From Paraburkholderia sp. LEh10 (GTDB lineage: Bacteria; Pseudomonadota; Gammaproteobacteria; Burkholderiales; Burkholderiaceae): 64,000 bases of DNA. The translations under genes were made by a program, and so were the position numbers. How positions within the stretch are numbered: position 1 is the first letter of the stretch; every line of letters begins with the position of its first letter. The notes beneath the pieces were generated by a model. It was not told the DNA's origin. It saw nothing but the letters and a program-made list of their open reading frames with translations, and did not search any database. Location: the NCBI RefSeq assembly GCF_017814945.1, contig NZ_JAGIPX010000034.1, positions 1 to 64,000 on the forward strand, given 5' to 3'. This document shows positions 25,573 to 34,196 of this stretch, in pieces.

Positions 25573-26016
25573 TGCTTATCTCCTCCAGACACCTGAACTA
25601 AAAACGAGTGGCCCCTGATGTCACCAGGGTGTGATGGTTGGTCAAACAGGCAATGCGCTGGACGGTCGAGCGTCGGACAGGCACCGATTGAAGCGGATGT
25701 GCCCGCGTGCCGAGGTTCGGCCGCGCGACGCTCAAGAGATGAGTGATTTGCGATGCAAGGAACTGTCTCCTCTTTTGATTTTTGCCTGCTCCGCCTTCTA
25801 ACTGCGGCGCGTTGCAGACTCGAGGTGGTCCGCGCACGTCATTCGCTGAAAACGCCTTGCTCCGTCATGCCTGCGCGGTACTCGAACGGCACTCTGACGC
25901 ATCGCGGAACGCGTTGTCCATTAACATGCAGGGAAGCTACGCTCACTCGCGAAAAGGCGCCTGTTCTCAGGCCCCGCACGCTTTTTTCATCGAATTCACG
26001 TTACCTCTTGATTTGG
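25573..26016. other. Divergent regulatory region between gtsA and zwf
   Basis: Noncoding; with the operator at its right edge this 530-bp interval must hold the promoters of the glucose-uptake operon (leftward) and of zwf-pgl-glk (rightward). AGGAGATAAGCA supplies the gtsA ribosome site at its left end. No other motif or hairpin stands out. Confidence 0.5.
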
Positions 26017-26035
26017 ATTGTAGTTAAACTACAAT
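26017..26035. promoter_or_regulatory. HexR-type operator in front of zwf
   Basis: ATTGTAGTTAAACTACAAT, a perfect 19-bp palindrome, 70 bp upstream of the zwf start. It fits the HexR consensus (TGTARTTAAAYTACA-like). The regulator itself is encoded two genes downstream, fused to glucokinase. HexR is released by the Entner-Doudoroff intermediate KDPG. Confidence 0.85.
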
Positions 26036-26104
26036 TCAGTGTCAAAAAAAATTTTATCGGACTACGGGCGCCTTACAGGCCCATCGGACATCCCACGGAG
26101 ACTC

Positions 26105-27562
26105 ATGCATACCGACTCGAGCTTCACCTTTGTTCTCTTCGGCGGAACTGGCGATCTGTCGATGCGCAAGATCCTCCCTGCTCTGTATGAAGCGCACCGT
26201 GCAGGCATGCTCGCGGCGAGCGGCAAGATCGTCGCCATCGCGCGACATGAGGAAGACCGTGGCCACTATCTGCAATGGGTCAATGAACATGTAAAGACGC
26301 ACGTGTCGAAGAGCGGCGTCGATGAAGACGCGTGGTCGAGCTTTCTCGATCGCATCGAGTACGTGAAGCTCGATCTCGGCCGCGCCGAAGACTTTGTGAT
26401 GCTGCGCGACGCGATGCAGGACCTGCCCGGCACGCGCGTGTTCTACCTGGCGACGGGCCCGTCACTGTTCGTCCCGATCTGCCGCGCGCTCGCCTCGGTG
26501 GGCCTGAACGAAAATGCGCGCATCGTGCTCGAAAAGCCGCTCGGCTACGACCTGCGTTCGTCGAATGCGATCAACGACGCCGTCGGCGAAATCTTCGCCG
26601 AAGAGCAGATCTACCGCATCGACCACTATCTCGGCAAAGAGCCCGTGCAGAACCTGCTGGCGCTGCGCTTCGGCAATGCGCTGTTCGAGCCGCTGTGGCG
26701 CCGCGATTGGGTCGAGAGCATCCAGATCACGATTGCGGAAGAGCTCGGCGTCGAAGCGCGCGGCGACTTTTACGACAACACGGGCGCGTTGCGGGACATG
26801 GTGCAGAACCATTTGCTGCAACTGCTTTCGATCGTCGCGATGGAGCCGCCGCATTCGATGGACTCGGATTCCGTGCGCGATGAAAAGCTGCGCGTGCTGC
26901 GCGCGTTGAAGCCGGTCGATCCGCGCGACATCAGCAAGCTCGCCGTGCGCGGCCAGTATCATGCCGGCGTCATACGCGGCACGTCGGTGCCCGCGTATGC
27001 GACCGAGCCCGGCGTGAAGCCGGACAGCACGACGGAAACGTTCGTCGCGCTGAAAGTCGAGATCGAAAATTGGCGCTGGGCGGGCGTGCCGTTCTTCCTG
27101 CGCACGGGCAAGCGGCTGGCCGACCGCGTCGCGGAAATCGTCGTGAACTTCCGCCCGGTGCCGCATTCGGCGCTGGGCGCACCGGCGTTGCGCGCGGGTG
27201 CAAATCGTCTGGTGATCCGTCTGCAGCCGAACGAAACGATCCGCCTCTACTGCCTCGCGAAGAAGCCGGGCGAAGGGATGAACCTGTCGAGCGTGCACCT
27301 CGACCTCGCCTTCGACCAGTTCTTCAAGGAAGGCCAGATGGAGGCGTACCAGCGCCTGCTGCTCGACGTGATCAACGGGCGTCTCGCGCTCTTCGTGCGC
27401 CGCGACGAGCAGGAAGCGGCATGGAAGTGGGTCGAGCCGATCCTCAACGAATGGGCCGCGTCGGGCAAACCGAAGCCTTATGCGGCGGGCACGTGGGGGC
27501 CAGCGGCCGCGAGCGCGATGCTCGCGCAGCACGGCACCTGCTGGCTCGAAGAAGAGAACTGA
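26105..27562 (+). CDS. zwf: Glucose-6-phosphate 1-dehydrogenase
   Basis: 485 residues from MHTDSSFTF. The NAD(P)-binding GGTGDLSMRKILPALYEAH lies at the N-terminus, EKPLGYD follows, and the substrate-binding/catalytic RIDHYLGKEPVQN is at about 174-186. It oxidises glucose 6-phosphate to 6-phosphogluconolactone, feeding the Entner-Doudoroff and pentose phosphate pathways. I choose the ATG at 26105 because CGGAGAC precedes it; an in-frame ATG at 26039 sits against the HexR operator with no ribosome site. Confidence 0.96.
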   Translation: MHTDSSFTFVLFGGTGDLSMRKILPALYEAHRAGMLAASGKIVAIARHEEDRGHYLQWVNEHVKTHVSKSGVDEDAWSSFLDRIEYVKLDLGRAEDFVMLRDAMQDLPGTRVFYLATGPSLFVPICRALASVGLNENARIVLEKPLGYDLRSSNAINDAVGEIFAEEQIYRIDHYLGKEPVQNLLALRFGNALFEPLWRRDWVESIQITIAEELGVEARGDFYDNTGALRDMVQNHLLQLLSIVAMEPPHSMDSDSVRDEKLRVLRALKPVDPRDISKLAVRGQYHAGVIRGTSVPAYATEPGVKPDSTTETFVALKVEIENWRWAGVPFFLRTGKRLADRVAEIVVNFRPVPHSALGAPALRAGANRLVIRLQPNETIRLYCLAKKPGEGMNLSSVHLDLAFDQFFKEGQMEAYQRLLLDVINGRLALFVRRDEQEAAWKWVEPILNEWAASGKPKPYAAGTWGPAAASAMLAQHGTCWLEEEN

Positions 27563-27786
27563 TTGACGTTTGTGCGGCGCGTTTGGTTTTGTCCTGCGAT
27601 GATCGGCGTTTTGCTCGCAGCGCGCCTTGGCAGTATCGGTTGAACACAGCATGAATCGCCGGACCGGGCCTCGTTGGCGAAGGGCCGGTAGCGGCAGCAG
27701 CGGGACACATCGACGCCGGCGCACATGATGGCCGGCGTCAACCCGTGGCACTTCAGATCAAACAAAGAAAGCAGCATGGAGGAGAA

Positions 27787-28494
27787 GTGATCGAGCTTCA
27801 CGCTTTCGACGACCCGCGCGCCCAATCCGACGCGCTGGCGAAGGCGGTCGGCGACGCGTTACATGCGTCGCTCGCCGCCGACGCGCGCGCGGCCCGCGCG
27901 CGCCCGACGACGCTTGCCGTATCCGGCGGCACGAGTCCGCGTCCGTTCCTGCACACGCTCTCCACGCAGCCGTTCGACTGGAAGCGCGTCGCTGTCACGC
28001 TCGTCGACGACCGCTGGGTGCCCGAGGCCGACGACGCGAGCAACGCCCGCCTCGCTCGCGAGACGCTGTTGCAGAACGCCGCACGTGAAGCCGCCTTCCT
28101 TCCGCTCGTGGATACGGCGCAAGCGCTCGCTGCGCAGGTCGCCGCATTGAATGGCGATGTCGCAAACGGCGCGCGTCATCTGCCCGACGTCGCCGTGCTC
28201 GGCATGGGCGAGGACGGCCACACGGCATCGATTTTCGCGGACGCGCCCGAATGGGAACACGCCGTCTCGACGGCCGAACCGTTCGTCGCCGTGCATCCCG
28301 GCGCCGCGCCGCATGCGCGCGTGAGCTGGTCGATGTCCGCGCTGAAGAAGATCGACCGGCTGTTCCTGCTGATCGCCGGTCGCAAAAAGCTCGACGTGCT
28401 CAAGGCCGCCGCAGCCGCCCCACAAAAAAATGCCATCTCCGCGTTGGCGAACGACAAGGGAGTGAGACTCGATGTCTACTGGTGTGCAAACTAA
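27787..28494 (+). CDS. pgl: 6-phosphogluconolactonase
   Basis: 235 residues with a GTG start preceded by GGAGGAG. Family motifs are LAVSGGTSPRPFLHTL, VTLVDDRWVP and LPDVAVLGMGEDGHTASIF. It hydrolyses the lactone made by Zwf. The start of the glucokinase-HexR gene overlaps its end by 23 bp, so the two are co-translated. An upstream in-frame ATG at 27745 would add 14 poorly conserved residues. Confidence 0.94.
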   Translation: MIELHAFDDPRAQSDALAKAVGDALHASLAADARAARARPTTLAVSGGTSPRPFLHTLSTQPFDWKRVAVTLVDDRWVPEADDASNARLARETLLQNAAREAAFLPLVDTAQALAAQVAALNGDVANGARHLPDVAVLGMGEDGHTASIFADAPEWEHAVSTAEPFVAVHPGAAPHARVSWSMSALKKIDRLFLLIAGRKKLDVLKAAAAAPQKNAISALANDKGVRLDVYWCAN

Positions 28495-30388
28495 GCCTGT
28501 TCCCGGCGTGGGACAGCACGCCGACGGACCGAGGCTGCTCGCCGACATCGGCGGCACCAATGCGCGCTTCGCGCTCGAAACCGGTCCCGGCGAAATCACG
28601 CAGGTTCTCGTCTATCCGTGCGCGGACTATCCGGGCGTTGCGGAGGTTATCAAGAAGTATCTGAAGGACACCAAGATCGGCCGCGTGAATCACGCGGCGA
28701 TTGCGATTGCGAACCCGGTCGACGGCGATCAGGTCAGCATGACCAATCACGACTGGACGTTCTCGATCGAAGCGACGCGCCGCGCGCTCGGTTTCGATAC
28801 GCTGCTCGTCGTCAACGACTTCACCGCGCTCGCGATGGCGCTGCCCGGCCTCACCGATTCGCAGCGCGTGCAGGTGGGCGGTGGAACGCGTCGTCAGCAC
28901 AGCGTGATCGGCCTGCTCGGTCCGGGCACGGGCATGGGCGTGTCCGGCCTGATTCCCGCCGACGACCGCTGGATCGCGCTCGGCAGCGAAGGCGGCCACG
29001 CGACGTTCGCGCCGATGGACGAACGCGAAGACCTGGTTCTCCAGTACGCGCGCAAGAAGTGGTCGCATGTGTCGTTCGAGCGCGTGGCGGCTGGCCCCGG
29101 CATCGAAGTGATCTATCGCGCGCTCGCGGCTCGCGACAAGAAGCGCGTGCCCGCGTCGATCGAAGTGTCGGAGATCGTCAAGAAAGGACTCGACGGCGAT
29201 CCGCTCGCGGCGGAGACCATCGACGTGTTCTGCGGCATTCTGGGCACGTTCGCCGGCAATATCGCGGTGACGCTCGGTGCGCTGGGCGGCATCTATATCG
29301 GCGGCGGCGTCGTGCCGCGCCTGGGCGAAGTGTTCGCGCGCTCGTCGTTCCGTCAGCGCTTCGAGGCGAAGGGCCGCTTCGAGTCTTATCTGAAGAACGT
29401 GCCGACGTACGTGATCACGGCGGAGTATCCGGCGTTTCTCGGCGTGTCGGCGATTCTCGCGGAGCAACTGTCGAATCGCGCGGGCGGCAGCTCGTCGGCC
29501 GTGTTCGAGCGGATTCGCCAGATGCGCGATGCGTTGACGCCTGCCGAGCGGCGCGTCGCGGATCTCGCGCTGAATCATCCGCGTTCGATCATCAATGATC
29601 CCATCGTCGATATCGCGCGCAAGGCCGACGTGAGCCAGCCGACCGTCATCCGGTTCTGCCGTTCGCTCGGCTGCCAGGGCCTGTCCGATTTCAAGCTCAA
29701 GCTGGCGACGGGGCTGACGGGCACGATTCCCGTCTCGCACAGCCAGGTTCATCTCGGCGATACGGCGACGGACTTCGGCGCGAAGGTGCTCGACAATACC
29801 GTGTCGGCGATCCTGCAGTTGCGCGAGCACTTGAACTTCGAGCATGTCGAGGCGGCGATCGATCTGTTGAACAGCGCGCGGCGCATCGAGTTCTACGGTC
29901 TTGGCAACTCGAACATCGTCGCGCAGGACGCGCACTACAAATTCTTCCGCTTCGGCATTCCGACGATCGCTTATGGCGACCTGTACATGCAGGCTGCGTC
30001 GGCGGCGCTGCTCGGCAAGGGCGACGTGATCGTCGCGGTGTCGAAGTCAGGACGCGCGCCGGAACTGCTGCGCGTGCTCGAAGTGGCGATGCAGGCAGGC
30101 GCGAAGGTGATCGCGATCACGTCGAGCAACACGCCGCTGGCCAAACGCGCGACAGTCGCGCTGGAAACCGATCACATCGAAATTCGCGAGTCGCAGTTGT
30201 CGATGATCTCGCGGATCTTGCATCTTCTGATGATTGACGTCCTGGCTGTTGGCGTCGCGATCCGGCGTGCTGCTCCGGCGTCGGAGGTGAGCGCGGCGGT
30301 CACGAAGGCGCGTAAGGGGGCAGATGACGATACGTCGGCCGTGCTCGACTGGCTCAGTCATGGGGCTGCCGCTTCGCCGAGAGATTGA
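28472..30388 (+). CDS. glk: Bifunctional glucokinase / HexR-type (RpiR family) regulator
   Basis: 638 residues, a fusion. Residues ~20-335 are a bacterial glucokinase (LLADIGGTNARFALE, AIANPVDGDQ, LLGPGTGMGVSGLI). Residues ~347-425 are the RpiR helix-turn-helix (MRDALTPAERRVADLAL, DVSQPTVIRFCRSLG) and ~460-600 are a SIS sugar-phosphate-binding domain (RIEFYGLGNSNIVAQDAHYK). It should phosphorylate glucose and repress glucose catabolism genes until KDPG binds. The fusion is known in Burkholderia. The gene overlaps pgl. Confidence 0.95.
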   Translation: MSTGVQTKPVPGVGQHADGPRLLADIGGTNARFALETGPGEITQVLVYPCADYPGVAEVIKKYLKDTKIGRVNHAAIAIANPVDGDQVSMTNHDWTFSIEATRRALGFDTLLVVNDFTALAMALPGLTDSQRVQVGGGTRRQHSVIGLLGPGTGMGVSGLIPADDRWIALGSEGGHATFAPMDEREDLVLQYARKKWSHVSFERVAAGPGIEVIYRALAARDKKRVPASIEVSEIVKKGLDGDPLAAETIDVFCGILGTFAGNIAVTLGALGGIYIGGGVVPRLGEVFARSSFRQRFEAKGRFESYLKNVPTYVITAEYPAFLGVSAILAEQLSNRAGGSSSAVFERIRQMRDALTPAERRVADLALNHPRSIINDPIVDIARKADVSQPTVIRFCRSLGCQGLSDFKLKLATGLTGTIPVSHSQVHLGDTATDFGAKVLDNTVSAILQLREHLNFEHVEAAIDLLNSARRIEFYGLGNSNIVAQDAHYKFFRFGIPTIAYGDLYMQAASAALLGKGDVIVAVSKSGRAPELLRVLEVAMQAGAKVIAITSSNTPLAKRATVALETDHIEIRESQLSMISRILHLLMIDVLAVGVAIRRAAPASEVSAAVTKARKGADDDTSAVLDWLSHGAAASPRD

Positions 30389-30452
30389 CGGTTGGGCACG
30401 CGGCGATTTGCGCCTCGCGGCGCGGGTATTCGTGTTCGGGTTCCTAACTTTG

Positions 30453-30501
30453 CGCGGGCGTCAGCGCCGGGGTTTGTTCTGCCCCGCGCCGGTTGCCCGC
30501 G
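30453..30501. terminator. Nested hairpin between convergent glk-hexR and MFS genes
   Basis: Outer stem CGCGGGC/GCCCGCG and inner stem GCGC-GGGG/CCCC-GCGC around a 9-base loop. There is no clear T-run on either strand, so termination is only likely. Confidence 0.4.
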
Positions 30502-30598
30502 ATAGCGGCAAAACAACCCGCTTCGCAAATGTCCAAAAAAGGGCCAAGAAAGGGCGATACGAATCACCAGCGGCAACAAGTCGCCGTCGCAAACACCC

Positions 30599-31807
30599 CT
30601 ACACTGCGGGCCGCCCATGCCAGCGCACCACCAACGCTCGCCCAACAAAGCACAACGAACCCGCAACTGCGATCGTCACCCCCATCCCTTGCGGCGAGCC
30701 GTCATGCCACAGCCCGACCGCAAAACTCGACAGCGCGCCGAGCGCAAGCTGCATCGCGCCAAACACGGCCGCCGCCGCGCCTGCGTTCCGCGGATAGCGG
30801 TGCATCAGATCAGTTGTGCAATTGGCCGACAGCAAACCGACCACACCGACCACGAAAAATAGTCCGGCGACGATCGACCACAGCCCACCCCACCCCGTCA
30901 AACACATCAGCGCAACGTACAGCGACGCGACGAAGCTGATCGTCGCCGCAACAGAAATCACGGGCAGCGGGCCGGTACGCCCGACAACCCGCGTATTGAT
31001 GAAGTTGCCGAGCATGATGCCGATGATGTTCAGCCCGAACAGAAAGCCGTAATGCTGCGCCGACACGTGGAAGTACTCGATATAGACGAAGGGCGTCGCA
31101 GTGATGTACGCGAACATCGACGCGAACGCCATCCCGCCGCACAGCATATGCCCCCACGTGACGGGGTCTTTCAGCAGCTTGCCGTATGCCCCGAAAGACT
31201 GAAACACGGCGCCATGCGCGCGCATTTCGCGAGGCCAGGTTTCGGGCACGCGCATGAACGCGGTCACCGCGCAGGCTGCGCCGAAAATCGTCAACGCGAC
31301 GAAGACCACCCGCCAGCCGCCCAGCAACAGCAATTGCCCGCCGATCAGCGGCGCGAGCAACGGGCCGACGGACGTGACGATGGCGAGCATCGACAGCACG
31401 CGGGCCGCATCGGACGGTCCGTGCGCGTCGCGGGCGATCGCGCGCGCGAGCACCGACGCCGCGCCTGCCCCGAGCGCCTGAACGAAGCGGAACGTGACGA
31501 GCGCGCCGATCGACAGCGACATCGCGCAGGCAATGGTTGCAAGCGTGTACATGACAATCCCGCCGAGCAGCACCGGCCGCCGCCCATACGCGTCGGACAT
31601 CGGCCCGTACAGCAGCATGCCGATCGAAAAACCGAGCATGAAGCTGGTCAGCGTGCTCTGCGCGGCGCCCGCGCTGACGCTGAACGCCTGCGTGATCGAC
31701 GGCAGGCTGGGCAGATACATATCGATCGAAATCGGCCCGCACGCGGCAAGCGCGCCGAGCAGCAGAATCAGCCGGATATCCGGCCGGGATCTGGCGACAT
31801 GAGACAT
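30599..31807 (-). CDS. Bcr/CflA-family multidrug MFS transporter
   Basis: 402 residues from MSHVARSRPDIRLILLLGAL, 12 membrane helices. Drug:H+ antiporter motifs are visible: DMYLPSLPSI in helix 1 (typical of Bcr/CflA) and the loop 2-3 motif GPMSDAYGRRPVLLGG. Members export drugs such as bicyclomycin and chloramphenicol, or metabolites such as cysteine; the substrate here is not predictable. The frame stays open upstream, but the start at 31807 fits the first helix. Confidence 0.9.
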   Translation of the reverse strand: MSHVARSRPDIRLILLLGALAACGPISIDMYLPSLPSITQAFSVSAGAAQSTLTSFMLGFSIGMLLYGPMSDAYGRRPVLLGGIVMYTLATIACAMSLSIGALVTFRFVQALGAGAASVLARAIARDAHGPSDAARVLSMLAIVTSVGPLLAPLIGGQLLLLGGWRVVFVALTIFGAACAVTAFMRVPETWPREMRAHGAVFQSFGAYGKLLKDPVTWGHMLCGGMAFASMFAYITATPFVYIEYFHVSAQHYGFLFGLNIIGIMLGNFINTRVVGRTGPLPVISVAATISFVASLYVALMCLTGWGGLWSIVAGLFFVVGVVGLLSANCTTDLMHRYPRNAGAAAAVFGAMQLALGALSSFAVGLWHDGSPQGMGVTIAVAGSLCFVGRALVVRWHGRPAV

Positions 31808-31990
31808 GGGATTCCATTGAGAAGCCACGTGCAAAGACCGGCCCGAAACAGGCCGCGCATCATGGCGGATACGGCCCCCGATTGTAACTGACGGCTGCGG
31901 TTGCCCCTCGCGAAGGCGCGGCCGGACGGCCTTTCTCGCCTGATCGGTTAAGCTGGCCGTCCGTACTTTCGATACAGACCTTCGACCCGG

Positions 31991-32647
31991 ATGACCGCCT
32001 TTCTGCTGATCTGGAGCCCCAGGAAGTGGCCGTGGCCCGAACTGCCGGACGTGGCAAAACGCGTCGCGGCGGGCGAAGCCGTCACCGACGTGTGGGGCTG
32101 CGGCTTCTCGCGCAGCATCCTGCCGGGCGACCGCGTGTTCATTCATCGCGTGACGCTCGAACCCAAGGGCGTGTTCGCGTCGGGCTACGTCACGCGCGCG
32201 CCATATGAAGTGCCCGACGCGACCAAAAAGCGCGGCTACCGGCTGTGCGTCGACTTCGTGTACGACTACCTTGCCGACGCGCATCACGAAGTCGTGATTT
32301 CGCGCGACGAACTGCGCAAGCATCCATTCTCCGTCCAGACATGGGACGCGCAAACGTCGGGCATCTCAATCAAGCCGATTGCAGAAGGCGCGCTTGAAAA
32401 GCTGTGGATCGAACGGACGGGCAGGCGCGCGCGGCCCGTCGTCGCGCCGCAGACCGGCGAGCCGGCGAAGTCGACAAAGGAAAAAGCCACGCAAGCCTGG
32501 AGCGCCGCGAACAAGGCGGCGGCCGGCAAGCGCGCGGCGCGGGTCGCGATGTACTTCGGTCCGGCCCGGCGCGCCGGCGGCACGCCCGGCGATGGCAACG
32601 GCGGTGGCGACGGCAATGACGGCGGCAACCCTGGCGGCGACGCCTGA
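31991..32647 (+). CDS. EVE/PUA-like domain protein with Gly/Asp-rich tail
   Basis: 218 residues. The N-terminal ~135 residues (MTAFLLIWSPRKWPWPEL, DVWGCGFSRSILPGDRVFIH, then GVFASGYVTRAPYE) look like an EVE/PUA-like fold, whose relatives bind modified bases in restriction or RNA-related systems. The rest is basic (about 140-190), then Gly/Asp-rich (GDGNGGGDGNDGGNPGGDA). No nuclease domain is visible. The fold call is from sequence impression only. The stop codon lies in an 11-bp tandem repeat. Confidence 0.6.
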   Translation: MTAFLLIWSPRKWPWPELPDVAKRVAAGEAVTDVWGCGFSRSILPGDRVFIHRVTLEPKGVFASGYVTRAPYEVPDATKKRGYRLCVDFVYDYLADAHHEVVISRDELRKHPFSVQTWDAQTSGISIKPIAEGALEKLWIERTGRRARPVVAPQTGEPAKSTKEKATQAWSAANKAAAGKRAARVAMYFGPARRAGGTPGDGNGGGDGNDGGNPGGDA

Positions 32648-32669
32648 GCGACGCCTGAGCGACGCCTGA
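32637..32669. repeat. Three tandem copies of GCGACGCCTGA spanning a stop codon
   Basis: Three perfect 11-bp units, each containing TGA. The first TGA terminates the EVE-like gene; since 11 is not a multiple of 3 the other two stop other frames. Confidence 0.85.
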
Positions 32670-32876
32670 GCGCCGCCCGCAACGCGTTGCCACGCCGCCT
32701 GGCTCACGGCTGGTTCGACACGACTCCGGTACAATTTCGTGAGTTCGCTCTTACGGCGAGTGCGGTGCGCTGCGCGCTTCTGCGCCGTTCGCGCCGCATC
32801 GCTGCCGCCCTTGTATGCACTCGCGCCCGTCAAGGCCATCCGACGCGCGAGCCCAACCCAAGCAGGTCCAACGCTC

Positions 32877-34157
32877 ATGTCCAGCAATCAAGAACTCTTC
32901 GAACGCGCCCAGAAAACGATTCCAGGCGGGGTCAATTCGCCCGTGCGCGCGTTCCGCTCGGTCGGCGGCACGCCGCGTTTCATCGAACGCGCGCAAGGCG
33001 CGTACTTCTGGGACGCCGAGGGCAAGCGCTATATCGACTACATCGGCTCGTGGGGACCGATGATCGTCGGGCACGTGCACCCTGACGTGCTGGAGGCCGT
33101 GCAGCGCGTGCTGGTGAACGGCTTCTCATTCGGCGCGCCGACGCAAGCCGAGATCGAGATCGCCGAGGAAATCTGCAAGCTCGTGCCTTCGATGGAACAG
33201 GTGCGGATGGTGTCGAGCGGCACGGAAGCGACGATGAGCGCGCTGCGCCTCGCACGCGGTTTCACGAACCGCAGCCGCATCGTCAAGTTCGAAGGCTGCT
33301 ATCACGGTCACGCGGACAGCCTGCTCGTGAAGGCGGGCTCGGGCCTGCTGACGTTCGGCAACCCGACTTCGGCGGGCGTGCCCGTCGATATCGCGAAGCA
33401 CACTACCGTGCTCGAATACAACAACGTCGCGGCGCTCGAGGAAGCGTTCAAGACCTTCGGCAACGAGATCGCTTCCGTGATCGTCGAACCGGTTGCGGGC
33501 AACATGAACCTCGTGCGCGCGACGCCGGAATTTCTCGGCGCGCTGCGCCGCCTGTGCACGGAGTACGGCTCGGTGCTGATCTTCGACGAAGTGATGTGCG
33601 GGTTCCGCGTTGCGCTGGGCGGCGCGCAGCAGTTGTACGGCATCACGCCGGACCTCACGTGTCTGGGCAAGGTGATCGGTGGCGGCATGCCTGCGGCGGC
33701 TTTCGGCGGACGGCGCGACATCATGGCCCATCTCGCGCCGCTCGGCGGCGTGTATCAGGCGGGCACGCTGTCGGGCAATCCCATCGCGGTGGCGGCGGGT
33801 CTCAAGACGCTGCAACTGATCCAGGCACCGGGCTTCTACGACGCACTGACGCGTCAAACGACGCGCCTCGTGCAAGGCCTGACGCAAGCCGCGCGTGAAG
33901 CGAAGGTGCCGTTCGCGGCAGACTCGGTCGGCGGCATGTTCGGCCTGTACTTCGCCGAGTCCGTGCCGGGCAGCTTCGCGGAAATTTCGCGCTGCGACGT
34001 GCCGCGCTTCAATGCGTTCTTCCACAAGATGCTCGATGCGGGCGTGTACTTCGCGCCTTCCGCGTACGAGGCAGGCTTCGTGTCGAGCGCGCACGACGAC
34101 GCGATCGTCGACGCCACGATCGAAGCGGCGCACGGCGCATTCAAGTCGCTCGCCTGA
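32877..34157 (+). CDS. hemL: Glutamate-1-semialdehyde 2,1-aminomutase
   Basis: 426 residues from MSSNQELFERAQKTIPGGVN. A fold-type I PLP enzyme: the Schiff-base lysine is K265 in CLGKVIGGGMPAAAFGG, the cofactor Asp lies in LIFDEVMCGFR and the family loop is AGSGLLTFGNPTSAGVP. It converts glutamate-1-semialdehyde to 5-aminolevulinate in the C5 haem pathway. It is followed 39 bp later by ribD, an order typical of Burkholderia. The frame is open 46 codons upstream, but homology starts here. Confidence 0.96.
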   Translation: MSSNQELFERAQKTIPGGVNSPVRAFRSVGGTPRFIERAQGAYFWDAEGKRYIDYIGSWGPMIVGHVHPDVLEAVQRVLVNGFSFGAPTQAEIEIAEEICKLVPSMEQVRMVSSGTEATMSALRLARGFTNRSRIVKFEGCYHGHADSLLVKAGSGLLTFGNPTSAGVPVDIAKHTTVLEYNNVAALEEAFKTFGNEIASVIVEPVAGNMNLVRATPEFLGALRRLCTEYGSVLIFDEVMCGFRVALGGAQQLYGITPDLTCLGKVIGGGMPAAAFGGRRDIMAHLAPLGGVYQAGTLSGNPIAVAAGLKTLQLIQAPGFYDALTRQTTRLVQGLTQAAREAKVPFAADSVGGMFGLYFAESVPGSFAEISRCDVPRFNAFFHKMLDAGVYFAPSAYEAGFVSSAHDDAIVDATIEAAHGAFKSLA

Positions 34158-34196
34158 CCGACGCTGACGAAATACTGAACGGATAACACGACGCCG

